Positions 28,085-38,126 of a stretch of DNA of 64,000 nucleotides are shown here, piece after piece. Position 1 is the first letter of the stretch; each line of letters starts with the position of its first letter. The position numbers were made by a program, and so were the translations under genes. Below the pieces are notes generated by a model. That model ran no database searches and was not told the origin of the DNA. It worked only from the letters and a program-made list of their open reading frames with translations. This stretch comes from Plebeiibacterium marinum (GTDB lineage Bacteria; Bacteroidota; Bacteroidia; Bacteroidales; Marinilabiliaceae): NCBI RefSeq assembly GCF_026013615.1, contig NZ_JAPDPI010000001.1:124001-188000 (forward strand), in the 5' to 3' direction.

Positions 28085-29398
28085 CTAAATAAGCCCTATT
28101 TTATTTAAAAACACAAACGCAATAGCAATCGGTGCAAACACTTTTAATATGATCATCAACACCTTCATCAGCCTAAACTTGCCTCCATGTGATTCTAATT
28201 CTTCCCGCACTTGATTTTTACTTAAAAACCATCCAACAAACACAGAAATAAGAATCCCGCTCAATGGCAACAGGATATTTGATGTGGTTTTATCAAAAGA
28301 ACTAAACAACACAGGATAAACTACGCAAAACACACCAAGTACAGTAACCAAAACAGCACCTAAAACGGTTGCTTTTTTCCTTTTTAGATGAAGTTCTTCA
28401 GTAATATAGGCAACAACAACCTCCAATAGGGAAACCGAAGAGGTAAGTGCTGCTATGAGAAGCAATACAAAAAAGGCAATCGCAAAGAAATATCCCCCTG
28501 CCATTTGATTAAATATATTAGGTAAAGTTTCAAATACCAATCCTGGCCCTGCATCTGGCTTTATACCAAATGCAAATACAGCAGGAAAAATAGCCACACC
28601 TGCCAAAACCGCAATCAATGTATCTGCAAATGAAACCGACACAGCAGTATTTAAAAGATTTTCTTTTTTCTGAATATACGAACCATAAGTTGCAATAATA
28701 CCCATTCCTATACTTAATGAAAAGAAAGCCTGACCAAGTGCTTCGAGAATCACGTTACTGTTAATTTTTGAAAAATCGGGATGAAACAAAAAACCAATAC
28801 CTTCCATTGCACCCTCAAGTAACAAGGAGTTTATACACAACACCACTATTATTACAAGCAAAACCGGCATTAACACCTTAGTATACTTCTCTATACCATT
28901 TTTCACCCCCCCCATAACAATTCCGGCTGTCATGGCCATAAAAACAATAAGATAAAATATTGGTCGCCATATTGATGTTGAGAAATCTTCAAAAATAACT
29001 GATAACTGATCCGGCGTTTTATCAGCTAGCTGATTTCCAGCTGCAAGAACTGTATACTCCACTGTCCACCCGGCTACAACTGCATAAAATGACAATATTA
29101 AAAAAGCAGCGGCCACCCCCATAACACCAACTATCCTAAAAAAAGGCAATTGCGGTGCCAAAGCCTGAAAAGCACCAAACACACTTTTTTGAGCCCGACG
29201 CCCTATCAGTAATTCCGAAACCATAACAGGTATCCCGATCGCAAGAATAAAAAACAGGTAGATAAGCAAGAATGCCCCGCCGCCATTTTCACCTAAGACA
29301 TATGGGAAACGCCAAATATTTCCTAAACCAATTGCAGATCCGGCTGCTGCAGCAATAACACCAAATTTATTACTAAAACTATCTCTATTTTGAGCCAT
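28085..29398 (-). CDS. NSS-family sodium-dependent transporter (copy 2)
   Basis: A 437-aa LeuT-fold transporter highly similar along its whole length to the downstream gene. The two share AAAGSAIGLGNIWRFPYVLG, the middle VSFADTLIAVLAGVAIFPAV, and C-terminal KVFAPIAIAFVFLNKIG. The tandem arrangement points to a local duplication. It lies downstream of the class IIA aldolase but behind a terminator, so it likely has its own promoter in the 219-nt gap (candidate -7 boxes at 29438-29453 lack a good -33). Confidence 0.93.
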   Translation of the reverse strand: MAQNRDSFSNKFGVIAAAAGSAIGLGNIWRFPYVLGENGGGAFLLIYLFFILAIGIPVMVSELLIGRRAQKSVFGAFQALAPQLPFFRIVGVMGVAAAFLILSFYAVVAGWTVEYTVLAAGNQLADKTPDQLSVIFEDFSTSIWRPIFYLIVFMAMTAGIVMGGVKNGIEKYTKVLMPVLLVIIVVLCINSLLLEGAMEGIGFLFHPDFSKINSNVILEALGQAFFSLSIGMGIIATYGSYIQKKENLLNTAVSVSFADTLIAVLAGVAIFPAVFAFGIKPDAGPGLVFETLPNIFNQMAGGYFFAIAFFVLLLIAALTSSVSLLEVVVAYITEELHLKRKKATVLGAVLVTVLGVFCVVYPVLFSSFDKTTSNILLPLSGILISVFVGWFLSKNQVREELESHGGKFRLMKVLMIILKVFAPIAIAFVFLNKIGLI

Positions 29399-29558
29399 GA
29401 AAATATATAATTAGATAAGAGACATGATACACTTAGACAAAACTACAAAGATAACCACTTCTGAATTCCAGTTGGGTTGATACTATTATAGAAACATCTA
29501 AATATTCTCTCTTTGAGTAATTAAAACTTAGGCCGGTAAAAAAACTAAAAAACTATAT

Positions 29559-29593
29559 AAAAACAAAGCCCCCATCTAAACGATGAAGGCTTT
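29559..29593 (-). terminator. Intrinsic terminator of the class IIA aldolase gene
   Basis: In the minus-strand transcript, AAAGCC (29593-29588) pairs with GGCTTT (29570-29565), with an inner CATC/GATG stem, followed by GUUUUUA. It lies 25 nt after the aldolase stop. Confidence 0.75.
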
Positions 29594-29617
29594 TCTAATA
29601 AAAAGGTCTATTTTTCC

Positions 29618-30694
29618 TTACAATACATCCACACATTTAAGATCCTCAAATGCCACTTTCAGTCTTTCAACCAAAGATACCTGACCTTTACGCAACCACA
29701 CGCGTGGATCGTAGTATTTCTTATTCGGCTTATCATCACCATCAGGGTTACCAATCTGTCCTTGAAGATAATCATGATTTTCAGCCTCAAACTTACGGAT
29801 ACCATCCCAGGTGGCCCATTGTGTATCTGTATCAATATTCATTTTTACCACACCATAGCCTATAGCCTCACGTATTTCTTCTAAAGTAGAGCCTGATCCT
29901 CCATGAAACACAAAGTTTACAGGATTAGCCCCAAGACCATGTTTCTCTTCAATGTATTTTTGAGAGTTATCAAGGATTTTGGGAGTAAGCACCACGTTAC
30001 CTGGCTTATAAACCCCATGCACATTACCAAACGAAGCTGCAATTGTAAAGTTAGAACCCACCTGGCTCAATACTTCAAAAGCTTGATTTACTTCTTCTGG
30101 TTGAGTATAAAGAAGTGCATTATCAACATCCGAGTTATCCACTCCATCTTCTTCTCCACCTGTAATACCCAGCTCTATCTCGATAGTCATTCCAATTTTG
30201 TTCATTCTTTCAAAATACTTCTTGCAAGTAGCTAAGTTTTCAGCAAGAGGCTCTTCTGAAAGATCAAGCATATGAGAACTAAATAAAGGTTTTCCGGTTT
30301 CAGCAAAGTGCTTTTCTCCAGCATCCAACAAACCATCAATCCAAGGAAGCAGTTTTTTAGCAGCATGATCTGTATGAAGAATTACTGGTATCTCGTAGGC
30401 CTCAGCCAGCAAGTGAACATGCTTAGCGGCTGATACCGCACCCAAGACTTGTCCCTGTTGACCCTCCAAACCAATCCCTTTACCAGCATAAAAAGCAGCA
30501 CCTCCATTGGAGAGCTGAATTATTACGGGAGAATTTACCACTTTTGCAGCCTCCATTACACCATTAATTGAATCTGTACCTACAACATTTACAGCCGGTA
30601 ACGCAAAACCATTTTCTTTGGCAACCTGAAACAATTTTGCTACATCATCACCAGTTACAACCCCTGGTTTTATAACATCAAATACTTTTCCCAT
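29618..30694 (-). CDS. fbaA: Fructose-bisphosphate aldolase, class IIA
   Basis: A 358-aa zinc aldolase of the class IIA (E. coli FbaA) subfamily that cleaves fructose-1,6-bisphosphate to DHAP and GAP. Marks are VILHTDHAAKKLLPWIDGLL (Zn ligand and proton-abstracting region), FSSHMLDLSEE, FVFHGGSGS and the phosphate-binding KMNIDTDTQWA. It is divergent from a second, class IIB, aldolase. It ends at a clear terminator. Confidence 0.96.
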   Translation of the reverse strand: MGKVFDVIKPGVVTGDDVAKLFQVAKENGFALPAVNVVGTDSINGVMEAAKVVNSPVIIQLSNGGAAFYAGKGIGLEGQQGQVLGAVSAAKHVHLLAEAYEIPVILHTDHAAKKLLPWIDGLLDAGEKHFAETGKPLFSSHMLDLSEEPLAENLATCKKYFERMNKIGMTIEIELGITGGEEDGVDNSDVDNALLYTQPEEVNQAFEVLSQVGSNFTIAASFGNVHGVYKPGNVVLTPKILDNSQKYIEEKHGLGANPVNFVFHGGSGSTLEEIREAIGYGVVKMNIDTDTQWATWDGIRKFEAENHDYLQGQIGNPDGDDKPNKKYYDPRVWLRKGQVSLVERLKVAFEDLKCVDVL

Positions 30695-30850
30695 GATTTC
30701 TTTCTTAATAAATTAAACAGAAGGTAAATTTCTACCATTCTTTTCTTATTGTCAACAATAAATAACCTCAAAAGTTCAGTGCCCCGGAGAACGATTAATT
30801 TTCTCCCTAATTAGATGCAATAAAAATATGACTTTAATCACGTTAATTTA

Positions 30851-30881
30851 TTGGATAACAAGTCAGGAATATTTACATTTG
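30851..30881 (+). promoter_or_regulatory. Promoter of the class IIB aldolase gene
   Basis: A -33 TTG at 30851-30853 and a perfect -7 TACATTTG at 30874-30881 are 20 nt apart. The 5' leader would be about 105 nt. The -7 box is identical to that of the tRNA-tuf promoter, suggesting high expression. Confidence 0.7.
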
Positions 30882-30993
30882 CGACTTGAAATTCAAAAAC
30901 TACGAAAACAGGCAATTCTTTGAATAATTACAACTACTTGAAAGCAAAAAGAATTAAAATATAAAAGCAAATTAATCAAATAAACAATTTAAA

Positions 30994-31989
30994 ATGGCAG
31001 TAAATTACAAAGATCTAGGACTTTCGTCTCCAAAGGATCTGTTCCAAAAAGCTGTAGAAGGTGGATATGCTATTCCAGCTTACAACTTCAACAACTTAGA
31101 GCAAATGCAAGCAATTCTTCAAGCTTGTGTTGAAACAAAATCACCTGTAATTCTTCAAGTATCGGCTGGTGCAAGAAAGTATGCTAACGCTACTCTTTTA
31201 AGAAACATGGCCAAAGGTGCTGTTGAATATGTAAAAGAACTAGGATATGAAATTCCTGTTGTATTACACCTTGACCATGGTGACACATTTGAAATTTGTA
31301 AAGAGTGTATCGACAATGGATTTTCATCTGTTATGATTGATGGTTCGCACCACTCATTTGAAGAAAACATTGAATTGACAAAAAAAGTAGTTGAGTATGC
31401 TCATGCACATGGTGTAACTGTAGAAGGCGAGCTTGGTGTACTAGCTGGAGTTGAAGATGACGTTGTTGCTGAAGAGTCAACTTACACAAAACCTGAAGAG
31501 GTTGAAGAATTTGTTAAGAAAACTGGTGTTGATTCATTAGCTATCTCAATTGGTACTTCTCACGGAGCTCACAAATTTACTCCAGAGCAATGTACTAAAA
31601 ATGAAGACGGAGTATTAGTTCCTCCTCCATTGAAATTTGATATCCTTGAAGAAATCGAAAAACGTATCCCTGGATTCCCAATTGTTCTTCACGGTTCATC
31701 TTCAGTACCTCAAGAACACGTTGCTACAATCAACCAATATGGTGGTGCTCTTAAAGCGGCTATTGGTATTCCTGAAGATCAGTTACGCAAAGCTGCTAAA
31801 TCTGCTGTATGTAAGATCAACATCGACTCTGATGGTCGTTTGGCTATGACAGCTGCAGTTCGTAAAGTTTTCTCTGAAAACCCAGGTGAGTTTGACCCAA
31901 GAAAATATTTAGGTCCTGCTCGCGACACTTTAAAAGAGCTTTACATGCACAAAAATATTAACGTATTAGGATCTGCTGACAAAGCGTAA
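30994..31989 (+). CDS. Fructose-bisphosphate aldolase, class IIB
   Basis: A 331-aa zinc aldolase of the class IIB/GatY-like group. Marks are YAIPAYNFNNLEQMQAIL at the N-terminus, VVLHLDHGDTFE, MIDGSHHSFEENI, EGELGVLAGVEDDV, IVLHGSSSVP and CKINIDSDGRLAMTA. It may act on fructose-1,6-bisphosphate or a related sugar bisphosphate. It has a good promoter and a strong terminator, so it is a single-gene unit. Codon use looks more optimised than its neighbours, consistent with high expression. Confidence 0.94.
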   Translation: MAVNYKDLGLSSPKDLFQKAVEGGYAIPAYNFNNLEQMQAILQACVETKSPVILQVSAGARKYANATLLRNMAKGAVEYVKELGYEIPVVLHLDHGDTFEICKECIDNGFSSVMIDGSHHSFEENIELTKKVVEYAHAHGVTVEGELGVLAGVEDDVVAEESTYTKPEEVEEFVKKTGVDSLAISIGTSHGAHKFTPEQCTKNEDGVLVPPPLKFDILEEIEKRIPGFPIVLHGSSSVPQEHVATINQYGGALKAAIGIPEDQLRKAAKSAVCKINIDSDGRLAMTAAVRKVFSENPGEFDPRKYLGPARDTLKELYMHKNINVLGSADKA

Positions 31990-32014
31990 TTTTAATACAT
32001 TAGCATATAAAATT

Positions 32015-32046
32015 AAAAGGCAACCCCAACAGGGTTGCCTTTTTTT
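32015..32046 (+). terminator. Intrinsic terminator of the class IIB aldolase gene
   Basis: GGCAACCC (32019-32026) pairs with GGGTTGCC (32032-32039) around a 5-nt loop; flanking AAAA/TTTT extends the stem and a T-rich tract follows. It lies 26 nt after the stop. Confidence 0.88.
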
Positions 32047-32105
32047 ATTTTATTTTTGAAAAACACTTTATTTATGATTATACCAGTACATTTGATATAC
32101 CGATA

Positions 32106-34400
32106 CTAAAACGGATATCCAATAGCAAAATTAAATGCAAAATCATCCCAAACATATTTTCTGCTTCCCGGAATCCATCTTTCACCCTTTATTTCAACCG
32201 GATCACGCAGCTTCATCCCAGTATCAAGTCGGAAAATGAAGTATTTAAAATCAAACCGCATACCCATTCCTGTTCCCACAGCAAGTTTTTCTGTAAAATC
32301 ATTAAACCTGAACAAGCCTCCCTCAGGACTAATATCACTTCGGATAGTATAAATATTACCAACATCTAAAAACAAAGCTCCTTCCAAAATCCAAAACAAC
32401 TTAAATCGATATTCTGCATTCACTTCCAGCTTAATATCCCCGGTTTGATTAAAATAATCTGCATCATCAGCACTGTAAGAACCAGGACCAACACCACGCA
32501 CAGGCCATGCTCTTAAACTATTGGCACCTCCAGCAAAATACCTTTTCTCAAACGGAAGCACTTTATAATTCCCATAAGGGTATCCAACACCCAGATGAAA
32601 TCGATAGGCCAGACTATTGATCTTGTTTAAATAATGATGGTATCTAATATCAATATCACTTTGAACATATTGTGCATACCGAATACCCAGAACAGTATAA
32701 TAATCTTCAGCTGGTTTTTCAGAGAATACACTTGACCACATATTCAAAAAATTCCCGGCTTCTTCCAGGTTCCAGTTAACATACCAAAAATCCTTTCTTT
32801 TATCAACCTCCTGCTGATTATAAACAATAGAGTATGTTGTATTGGTCACAAGGTGATCCTGATATGAGTACCATAGGTAATTTCCTTCAATATCGTCTAA
32901 AAAATCAGAGTCGATAGTCGGAATCAACACAAAGTTTACACCAATTGGAGTAACCTGATGCGAAACCCTTTTACTGGAATTCCACAAATAACTAATTTTA
33001 CCATTAGCAATAGTCCTGGTATAATCAGGACGATGCTGGTAATTATATGCAGCCGACAAGGAAGTTTTTGGATTAAACCGCTGTCGGAACCTTTTAATTT
33101 TAAATGGCATCCAAAACTTAGGAAACACTATACTGGTTTCCACCCCAAACTCTGTTGTATTAAACTGTTCTTTCTGCCTTGTGAGTTGCTTTTGCATAGA
33201 TCCCCCTATATTAAAAGTAAACTCTTCTGCCCCTTTAAATAAGTTTTTATGCTTATACTCCAAATTACCTCCTGCCCCAAGGTTTCCTGAAGAATTTAAC
33301 CCCTCAATGTCTATGGAATATGACTGAAACTTGGCCGGCATTAGTTGTATATAACAATTAAGCAACTTATTACCATCTTCCTCATCCTCTTCTGTTAGCT
33401 CCTCAAATCGTATATTAATAAAACGATACAGTTTTAATCCAGATAGTAGTGCCTTTGTTTTATCAACCCTGTCAGCCTGATACAACTGCCCTGGTGATAT
33501 AAAGGTTGAATTCACCAATACCTCTGGCTTCACCTTGAGATTATCAATGTATAGAAAATTAAAATCTCCATATACCAAGGTATCAAACCGGGAGTAATAG
33601 TCCTCCTTTTCGTTTAAAGCCCTATGGGAGTCAAAATTCATTCGAAAGAAAACATCGTTAATTTTATAAAGAGGATGTTCATACAAGAAGTCTTTCCCTC
33701 CTGCGTTCTGTTTTCGTATACTTTTAATCAACACTGAATCATTAACCATGTAATTGCCCACGGTTGTATCCACCTTGAAATACACAAACTCCTTTGAAAA
33801 GCCATAATAGCCTTTATCCTTCAAGATGCGCATAATCCTCTCCCTTTCCGCATCATGAATAGACACATCAAATGGCTTTCCTTTTTTTAGCAGGCTATTT
33901 CCAACCTCCTCCTGAATCAAACTATCTATAACTGCATCCTCAGCTCTAAAACCAATTTCATTGATTTCAAACTGCCTTCCTGAGTTAATTTTATATTCTA
34001 CCTTAGCTTTCTTCCTCTTCTTTTTTATGATAGTATCAACATCGGAATGATAATATCCTTTATTATACATAAAGAGCTTTAGTTGCGATGCTGTTTGAGC
34101 AGATAGAAAATCATCAAATAAAACAGGCTCCTCCCCAATTCTTTTTAACCACTTATTAATACCCTTTGTTGAATCTTTACCCGCCAGGTTATAGAGCCAC
34201 AAATGAAATTTAAACATCCCAAGAATTCGCACATTCTGATTTTGTTTAATATATGGTTTAAACTTTTCCTTTGGTATATTACGGGCACTACTATGAACCT
34301 CTACCTTATCCAACAAATAATGATTATCGGGCACATGCTTAACCGTGCTACATCCTGTGACCAATAAAAAAAGGACTATATAAAAAAAAATATTTTTCAA
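32106..34400 (-). CDS. TamL-like outer-membrane assembly lipoprotein (Omp85/BamA superfamily)
   Basis: A 764-aa protein with lipoprotein signal (lipobox LVTGC, Cys17). POTRA-like repeats span about residues 25-350 (for example KPFDVSIHDAERERIMRILKDKGYY). A C-terminal 16-strand barrel of the Omp85 family ends in Phe (AFNFAIGYPF). The RGVGPGSYSADD region is the lid/RGF-like loop. Bacteroidota use such a lipidated TamA-like protein (TamL) with TamB. No tamB is adjacent here; the neighbour is a divergent RNA methyltransferase gene. Confidence 0.88.
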   Translation of the reverse strand: MKNIFFYIVLFLLVTGCSTVKHVPDNHYLLDKVEVHSSARNIPKEKFKPYIKQNQNVRILGMFKFHLWLYNLAGKDSTKGINKWLKRIGEEPVLFDDFLSAQTASQLKLFMYNKGYYHSDVDTIIKKKRKKAKVEYKINSGRQFEINEIGFRAEDAVIDSLIQEEVGNSLLKKGKPFDVSIHDAERERIMRILKDKGYYGFSKEFVYFKVDTTVGNYMVNDSVLIKSIRKQNAGGKDFLYEHPLYKINDVFFRMNFDSHRALNEKEDYYSRFDTLVYGDFNFLYIDNLKVKPEVLVNSTFISPGQLYQADRVDKTKALLSGLKLYRFINIRFEELTEEDEEDGNKLLNCYIQLMPAKFQSYSIDIEGLNSSGNLGAGGNLEYKHKNLFKGAEEFTFNIGGSMQKQLTRQKEQFNTTEFGVETSIVFPKFWMPFKIKRFRQRFNPKTSLSAAYNYQHRPDYTRTIANGKISYLWNSSKRVSHQVTPIGVNFVLIPTIDSDFLDDIEGNYLWYSYQDHLVTNTTYSIVYNQQEVDKRKDFWYVNWNLEEAGNFLNMWSSVFSEKPAEDYYTVLGIRYAQYVQSDIDIRYHHYLNKINSLAYRFHLGVGYPYGNYKVLPFEKRYFAGGANSLRAWPVRGVGPGSYSADDADYFNQTGDIKLEVNAEYRFKLFWILEGALFLDVGNIYTIRSDISPEGGLFRFNDFTEKLAVGTGMGMRFDFKYFIFRLDTGMKLRDPVEIKGERWIPGSRKYVWDDFAFNFAIGYPF

Positions 34401-34545
34401 GGTATGCGCTAACTTTTATTTTGCTAATGTATCAGATAAAAATAAAATGATGCTGTTTTTTTTGACACCCGCACTCAAATTTTATGCAAAAGTATCTAAT
34501 TCCAATGGAATAAATTAATTTTGCCTACATCTAATAAAAGAAAAA

Positions 34546-35304
34546 ATGATTAGCCAGAGCAAAATAAAACTCATTAATTCGTTATCGAAAAAAAAATACC
34601 GCGACTTAAACCAACTTTTTATTGCTGAAGGTGAAAAATTGGTTGGAGACATTGTTAACTCTTCTATAAATATAAAATGGATTTTTGCCACAAAGAACTG
34701 GATTGATGCCCACAAGGAAATAAAAGCAGATGAGATTCAGGAATGCGACCTGATTCAGCTAAAAAAAATAAGTCAGCTAAAAAATCCCTCGCCGGTTGTG
34801 GCTATTTGCAAAATTCCTTCAGCAAAGCATTGTGACTCCTTATTTGGAGAAAACCTAACAATTGCTTTGGATGATATTCAGGATCCAGGAAACCTGGGCA
34901 CTATCATCAGGCTTGCTGACTGGTTTGGAGTTGACTATATTGTTTGCTCCAACAATACCGCCGATGCATTTAACCCTAAAGTGGTTCAGGCTACTATGGG
35001 AGCTATTTCCCGGGTAAAAGTGATTTATACTAACCTGGAAGAATTTATCAAGGAAGCCAAATCCCAAAACATCGCCGTATATGGTACCTTCTTAGATGGC
35101 ACAAGTATTTATGAAAAAAGACTTTCCGGCCATGGAATTATTGTAATGGGTAACGAAGGAAAAGGCATCTCTCCGAAAATAGAGAATTTGATTTCTGATA
35201 AACTATTAATCCCTTCTTTTTCATTGAACCAGGAGTTCTCTGAATCATTAAATGTATCTACAGCAACAGCCATAACCCTAAGCGAATTCAGAAGAAGGAT
35301 TTAA
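34546..35304 (+). CDS. SpoU/TrmH-family RNA 2'-O-methyltransferase
   Basis: A 252-aa SPOUT methyltransferase with an N-terminal substrate-binding domain (FIAEGEKLVGDIV) and the three knot motifs: DDIQDPGNLGTIIR, GIIVMGNEGKGIS, and SESLNVSTATAI. It methylates a ribose 2'-O in rRNA or tRNA using SAM; the target is not determinable. A TAATTTTG -7 box is present at 34516-34523 but without a matching -33. Confidence 0.93.
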   Translation: MISQSKIKLINSLSKKKYRDLNQLFIAEGEKLVGDIVNSSINIKWIFATKNWIDAHKEIKADEIQECDLIQLKKISQLKNPSPVVAICKIPSAKHCDSLFGENLTIALDDIQDPGNLGTIIRLADWFGVDYIVCSNNTADAFNPKVVQATMGAISRVKVIYTNLEEFIKEAKSQNIAVYGTFLDGTSIYEKRLSGHGIIVMGNEGKGISPKIENLISDKLLIPSFSLNQEFSESLNVSTATAITLSEFRRRI

Positions 35305-35367
35305 ACAGCCAGACTTAAAGGGGGGAGCAATAATAAAGATGAATATAATATTGTAATTTGATGCAGT

Positions 35368-36936
35368 TTATTGCCCGCCTATCATCCTAGCCACAGCCTC
35401 TGCACATCTTTCACCATCAATGGCAGATGATGCAATACCCCCTGCGTAACCGGCCCCTTCACCACAAGGAAACAAACCCTTAATCTGTTTATGCTGCATT
35501 GATACAGGGTCACGTGGGATTCTGACTGGAGATGACGTACGGGACTCAGTTCCCATAACAATAGCCTCCGGATCTATAAAACCTTTAGCCCATTTTCCAA
35601 ACTGCTTAAACCCACCTTGCAATCTTTTCGAAATTCCTTCAGGCAAAACAAAATGCAAAGGAGAGGCAATAGCCCCCGGAACGTAGGATGTTTCAGGCAA
35701 ATCAAAAGACAACTTTGAATCCACAAAATCGGTTAGGCGCTGAGCTGGTGCCACCAAGTTGTTCCCTCCATTAATAAAGCACAACCGCTCCACTTCTTTC
35801 TGATATTCCAACCCTGCCAACACTCCATATTTTTTAAACTCAGCAGGTATGTCCTCCGGCCTAATTTCAACCACCATGCCTGAATTGGCAAAGGGGGAGT
35901 TCCTTTTTGAAGGCGACATCCCATTGACTACCATTTCATTTTCGCCTGTCATGGCAGGAACAATAAACCCTCCGGGACACATACAAAACGAATACACGCC
36001 CCTGTCTTCAATCTGACATGAAAAACTATAGGAAGCTGCAGGCAAATACGGCCCTCTTCCTTCAGGATTATGATATTGAATTTGATCAATCAATTCTTGC
36101 GGATGCTCCACACGAACACCCATAGCCCATGTTTTTGCTTCAACCTCGATAGACTTTTGATGGAGCATTTCATAAACGTCGCGTGCTGAATGGCCAGTTG
36201 CCAACACTACAGCCACTCCATAAATTTTAGCACAATCCTTTAGCACCACCCCTTTTACTTGTGCATCTTCGATTAGTAAATCAGACACACATGAATTAAA
36301 CAATACTTCTCCTCCTGAATTGATAATGGATTCCCGCATACTTTTTATGACTCCTGGAAGTTTATCTGTACCAATATGCGGATGCGAGTCAATTAAAATA
36401 TCATCCTGGGCACCATGAAAATGAAGCACATTTAAGATCTTTTTAAAATCGCCACGCTTTGTACTACGGGTATATAACTTTCCATCCGAAAAGGTTCCGG
36501 CACCACCTTCTCCAAAGGCATAATTAGATTCAGGATTTACCGGATGGTTTCTATTTAAAAGGGCGATATCTTTTTTACGGTCGCTAATACTTTTACCACG
36601 CTCCAATACAATAGGCTTATACCCAAGCTCTATTAATCGCAAAGCAGTAAACAATCCACCGGGACCAGCCCCAATAACAATCACTTCTGGTTTAGATGAA
36701 ACATCCTGATATTCAAAAACAGTCTTTTCCGGATCAGGAGCCGGAGAATTTACATATACATCAAGATACAACTGCACCATAACCTGACGTTGGCGTGCAT
36801 CGATGGAACGCTTTCGCACCCTAATGGCAGTAATTTTATCAGGGCTAACCTTCATCTTTTTGGCCACTAATGGCTTATAAAACTTTTCATCTGAGGCTTC
36901 CTGTGGTGTTAATCTTAATGCAATATCCTTCTTCAT
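35368..36936 (-). CDS. FAD-dependent oxidoreductase (COG2509-like)
   Basis: A 522-aa flavoprotein. An N-terminal region of about 80 residues precedes a Rossmann FAD-binding motif VIGAGPGGLFTALRLIELG near 87-105. The C-terminal part has SRTSSPVRIPRD and LFPCGEGAGYAGGI typical of uncharacterised FAD dehydrogenases found across bacteria. The substrate is unknown. It is followed upstream by a gap full of heptad repeats. Confidence 0.88.
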   Translation of the reverse strand: MKKDIALRLTPQEASDEKFYKPLVAKKMKVSPDKITAIRVRKRSIDARQRQVMVQLYLDVYVNSPAPDPEKTVFEYQDVSSKPEVIVIGAGPGGLFTALRLIELGYKPIVLERGKSISDRKKDIALLNRNHPVNPESNYAFGEGGAGTFSDGKLYTRSTKRGDFKKILNVLHFHGAQDDILIDSHPHIGTDKLPGVIKSMRESIINSGGEVLFNSCVSDLLIEDAQVKGVVLKDCAKIYGVAVVLATGHSARDVYEMLHQKSIEVEAKTWAMGVRVEHPQELIDQIQYHNPEGRGPYLPAASYSFSCQIEDRGVYSFCMCPGGFIVPAMTGENEMVVNGMSPSKRNSPFANSGMVVEIRPEDIPAEFKKYGVLAGLEYQKEVERLCFINGGNNLVAPAQRLTDFVDSKLSFDLPETSYVPGAIASPLHFVLPEGISKRLQGGFKQFGKWAKGFIDPEAIVMGTESRTSSPVRIPRDPVSMQHKQIKGLFPCGEGAGYAGGIASSAIDGERCAEAVARMIGGQ

Positions 36937-36976
36937 CCGTATTTAAAAATTGTGCGGCAAAGATAGTAATAATTTT

Positions 36977-37207
36977 AGCGGATAGCCAATAGATTATAGC
37001 AGATAGCAGGTAGCGGATAGCCAATAGCGAGCGGGTAGCAGTTAGGACGGGGCGTTACTAAAACCTATGCCCGAATAGTGATTTTCACATACAGAGACTT
37101 TGCTATTGTTTCAAAATAAGGAACCGATCTTATTACAAGGTGCTTATAAAGATCGGATCCTATTGGCTATCAGCTATAGGCTACCGGCTATAAGCTATCA
37201 GCTCTCT
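36977..37207. repeat. Heptad-period inverted repeat locus 1 (word GATAGCn)
   Basis: The left arm (36977-37045) is a run of degenerate 7-mers with TAG recurring mostly every 7 nt (GATAGCC, TATAGCA, GATAGCA, GGTAGCG). The right arm (37159-37207) is the inverse complement style (GGCTATC, GGCTACC). The spacer of about 110 nt includes an 8-bp inverted repeat CCGATCTT/AAGATCGG (37124-37156). The 286-nt gap holds no gene. Confidence 0.75.
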
Positions 37208-37222
37208 GCCACAACCTTTCCC

Positions 37223-38014
37223 CTATTCAAAAAAAAACGATAGCACAAAAATACGCGATGTTAGTTTATCTATGGACTGGGTATAACGATAATCCACTGC
37301 ATCCCCTGTTCCATCATGATTTAAAACATCAGCCATCCCTATAGATATTTTTAATTCTGTAGAAAGACGGAAAAAATTCAGATATGAATCAAAACCAACA
37401 CCAAACTCATAATACAAATCCATATTTCGCAACAGCATCCTATCCTGCTTATTTTTTGCCAGGTCGAAACGAGGGTTAATCCCCGCCACCACATAAGGCT
37501 TTATATTATGCATTCTGTCCGAACCATATTTCAACAGAATTGGCATTTCTATGAAAGTAGATTTAATTTTTAGTGGCTCATTGATATCCCTGTTACTAGT
37601 TGCATTGACTATAGGGTTATCAATTTCTGTATTTCGGTTTCCATCATTATATGTATAAGTAAGATTCCTTTGTCCGAAAGAGATTCCTGGCAAAATTCTT
37701 AAATTCAGATTTTTCCTTAACCTGAAACTGGATACTATCCCTAAATTAATCCCGGGAGTCAGATCCAGAACTTCTGTATACATAGGGACATCATCTCCCA
37801 CATCAGGCGTAGCTGCATCTGCATCATAGTACCCAGAATGATGGATGGTAAAATTCATAGTATTAAAACCAATGATAAATCCAAAGTGGACTGGTTTCTC
37901 ATCGAAAGTTGTTAGGTTAGGAACTTTTTTTGAAGTAGAGGATTGTGCCACCAGATTTGAATATTGAATTATCAAAAACAAAACCACACATATATATTTA
38001 GCACTTTTAATCAT
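37223..38014 (-). CDS. porT: PorT-like type IX secretion outer-membrane protein
   Basis: A 263-aa outer-membrane beta-barrel protein of the PorT family (OMP_b-brl_2). It has a signal peptide (MIKSAKYICVVLFLIIQYS...VAQ), then PVHFGFIIGFN, LTPGINLGIVSSFRL and FIEMPILLKYG. PorT is required for T9SS secretion. The neighbour menG/ubiE fits the arrangement common in Bacteroidota. T9SS cargo tails occur elsewhere in the window. The family is sound; the exact name rests on similarity to PorT plus context. Confidence 0.82.
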   Translation of the reverse strand: MIKSAKYICVVLFLIIQYSNLVAQSSTSKKVPNLTTFDEKPVHFGFIIGFNTMNFTIHHSGYYDADAATPDVGDDVPMYTEVLDLTPGINLGIVSSFRLRKNLNLRILPGISFGQRNLTYTYNDGNRNTEIDNPIVNATSNRDINEPLKIKSTFIEMPILLKYGSDRMHNIKPYVVAGINPRFDLAKNKQDRMLLRNMDLYYEFGVGFDSYLNFFRLSTELKISIGMADVLNHDGTGDAVDYRYTQSIDKLTSRIFVLSFFFE

Positions 38015-38126
38015 CCTTTTATTATTAAACTATTATAATTCCGTCCAAACAAAGGCTACAATATTTAATTTTAACCTACAATTTCAATCGAACTCTACTT
38101 ATTAAACAAACTCACTCTTTTAATAA

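Noticed and set aside
29438-29453. Two minus-strand TAnnTTTG boxes upstream of the NSS genes
   Set aside because: No TTG at the right distance for either.
36977-37207. CRISPR-like array at the heptad repeats
   Set aside because: Units are 7 nt, without unique spacers or cas genes; arms are inverted, not direct repeats of 25-40 nt.
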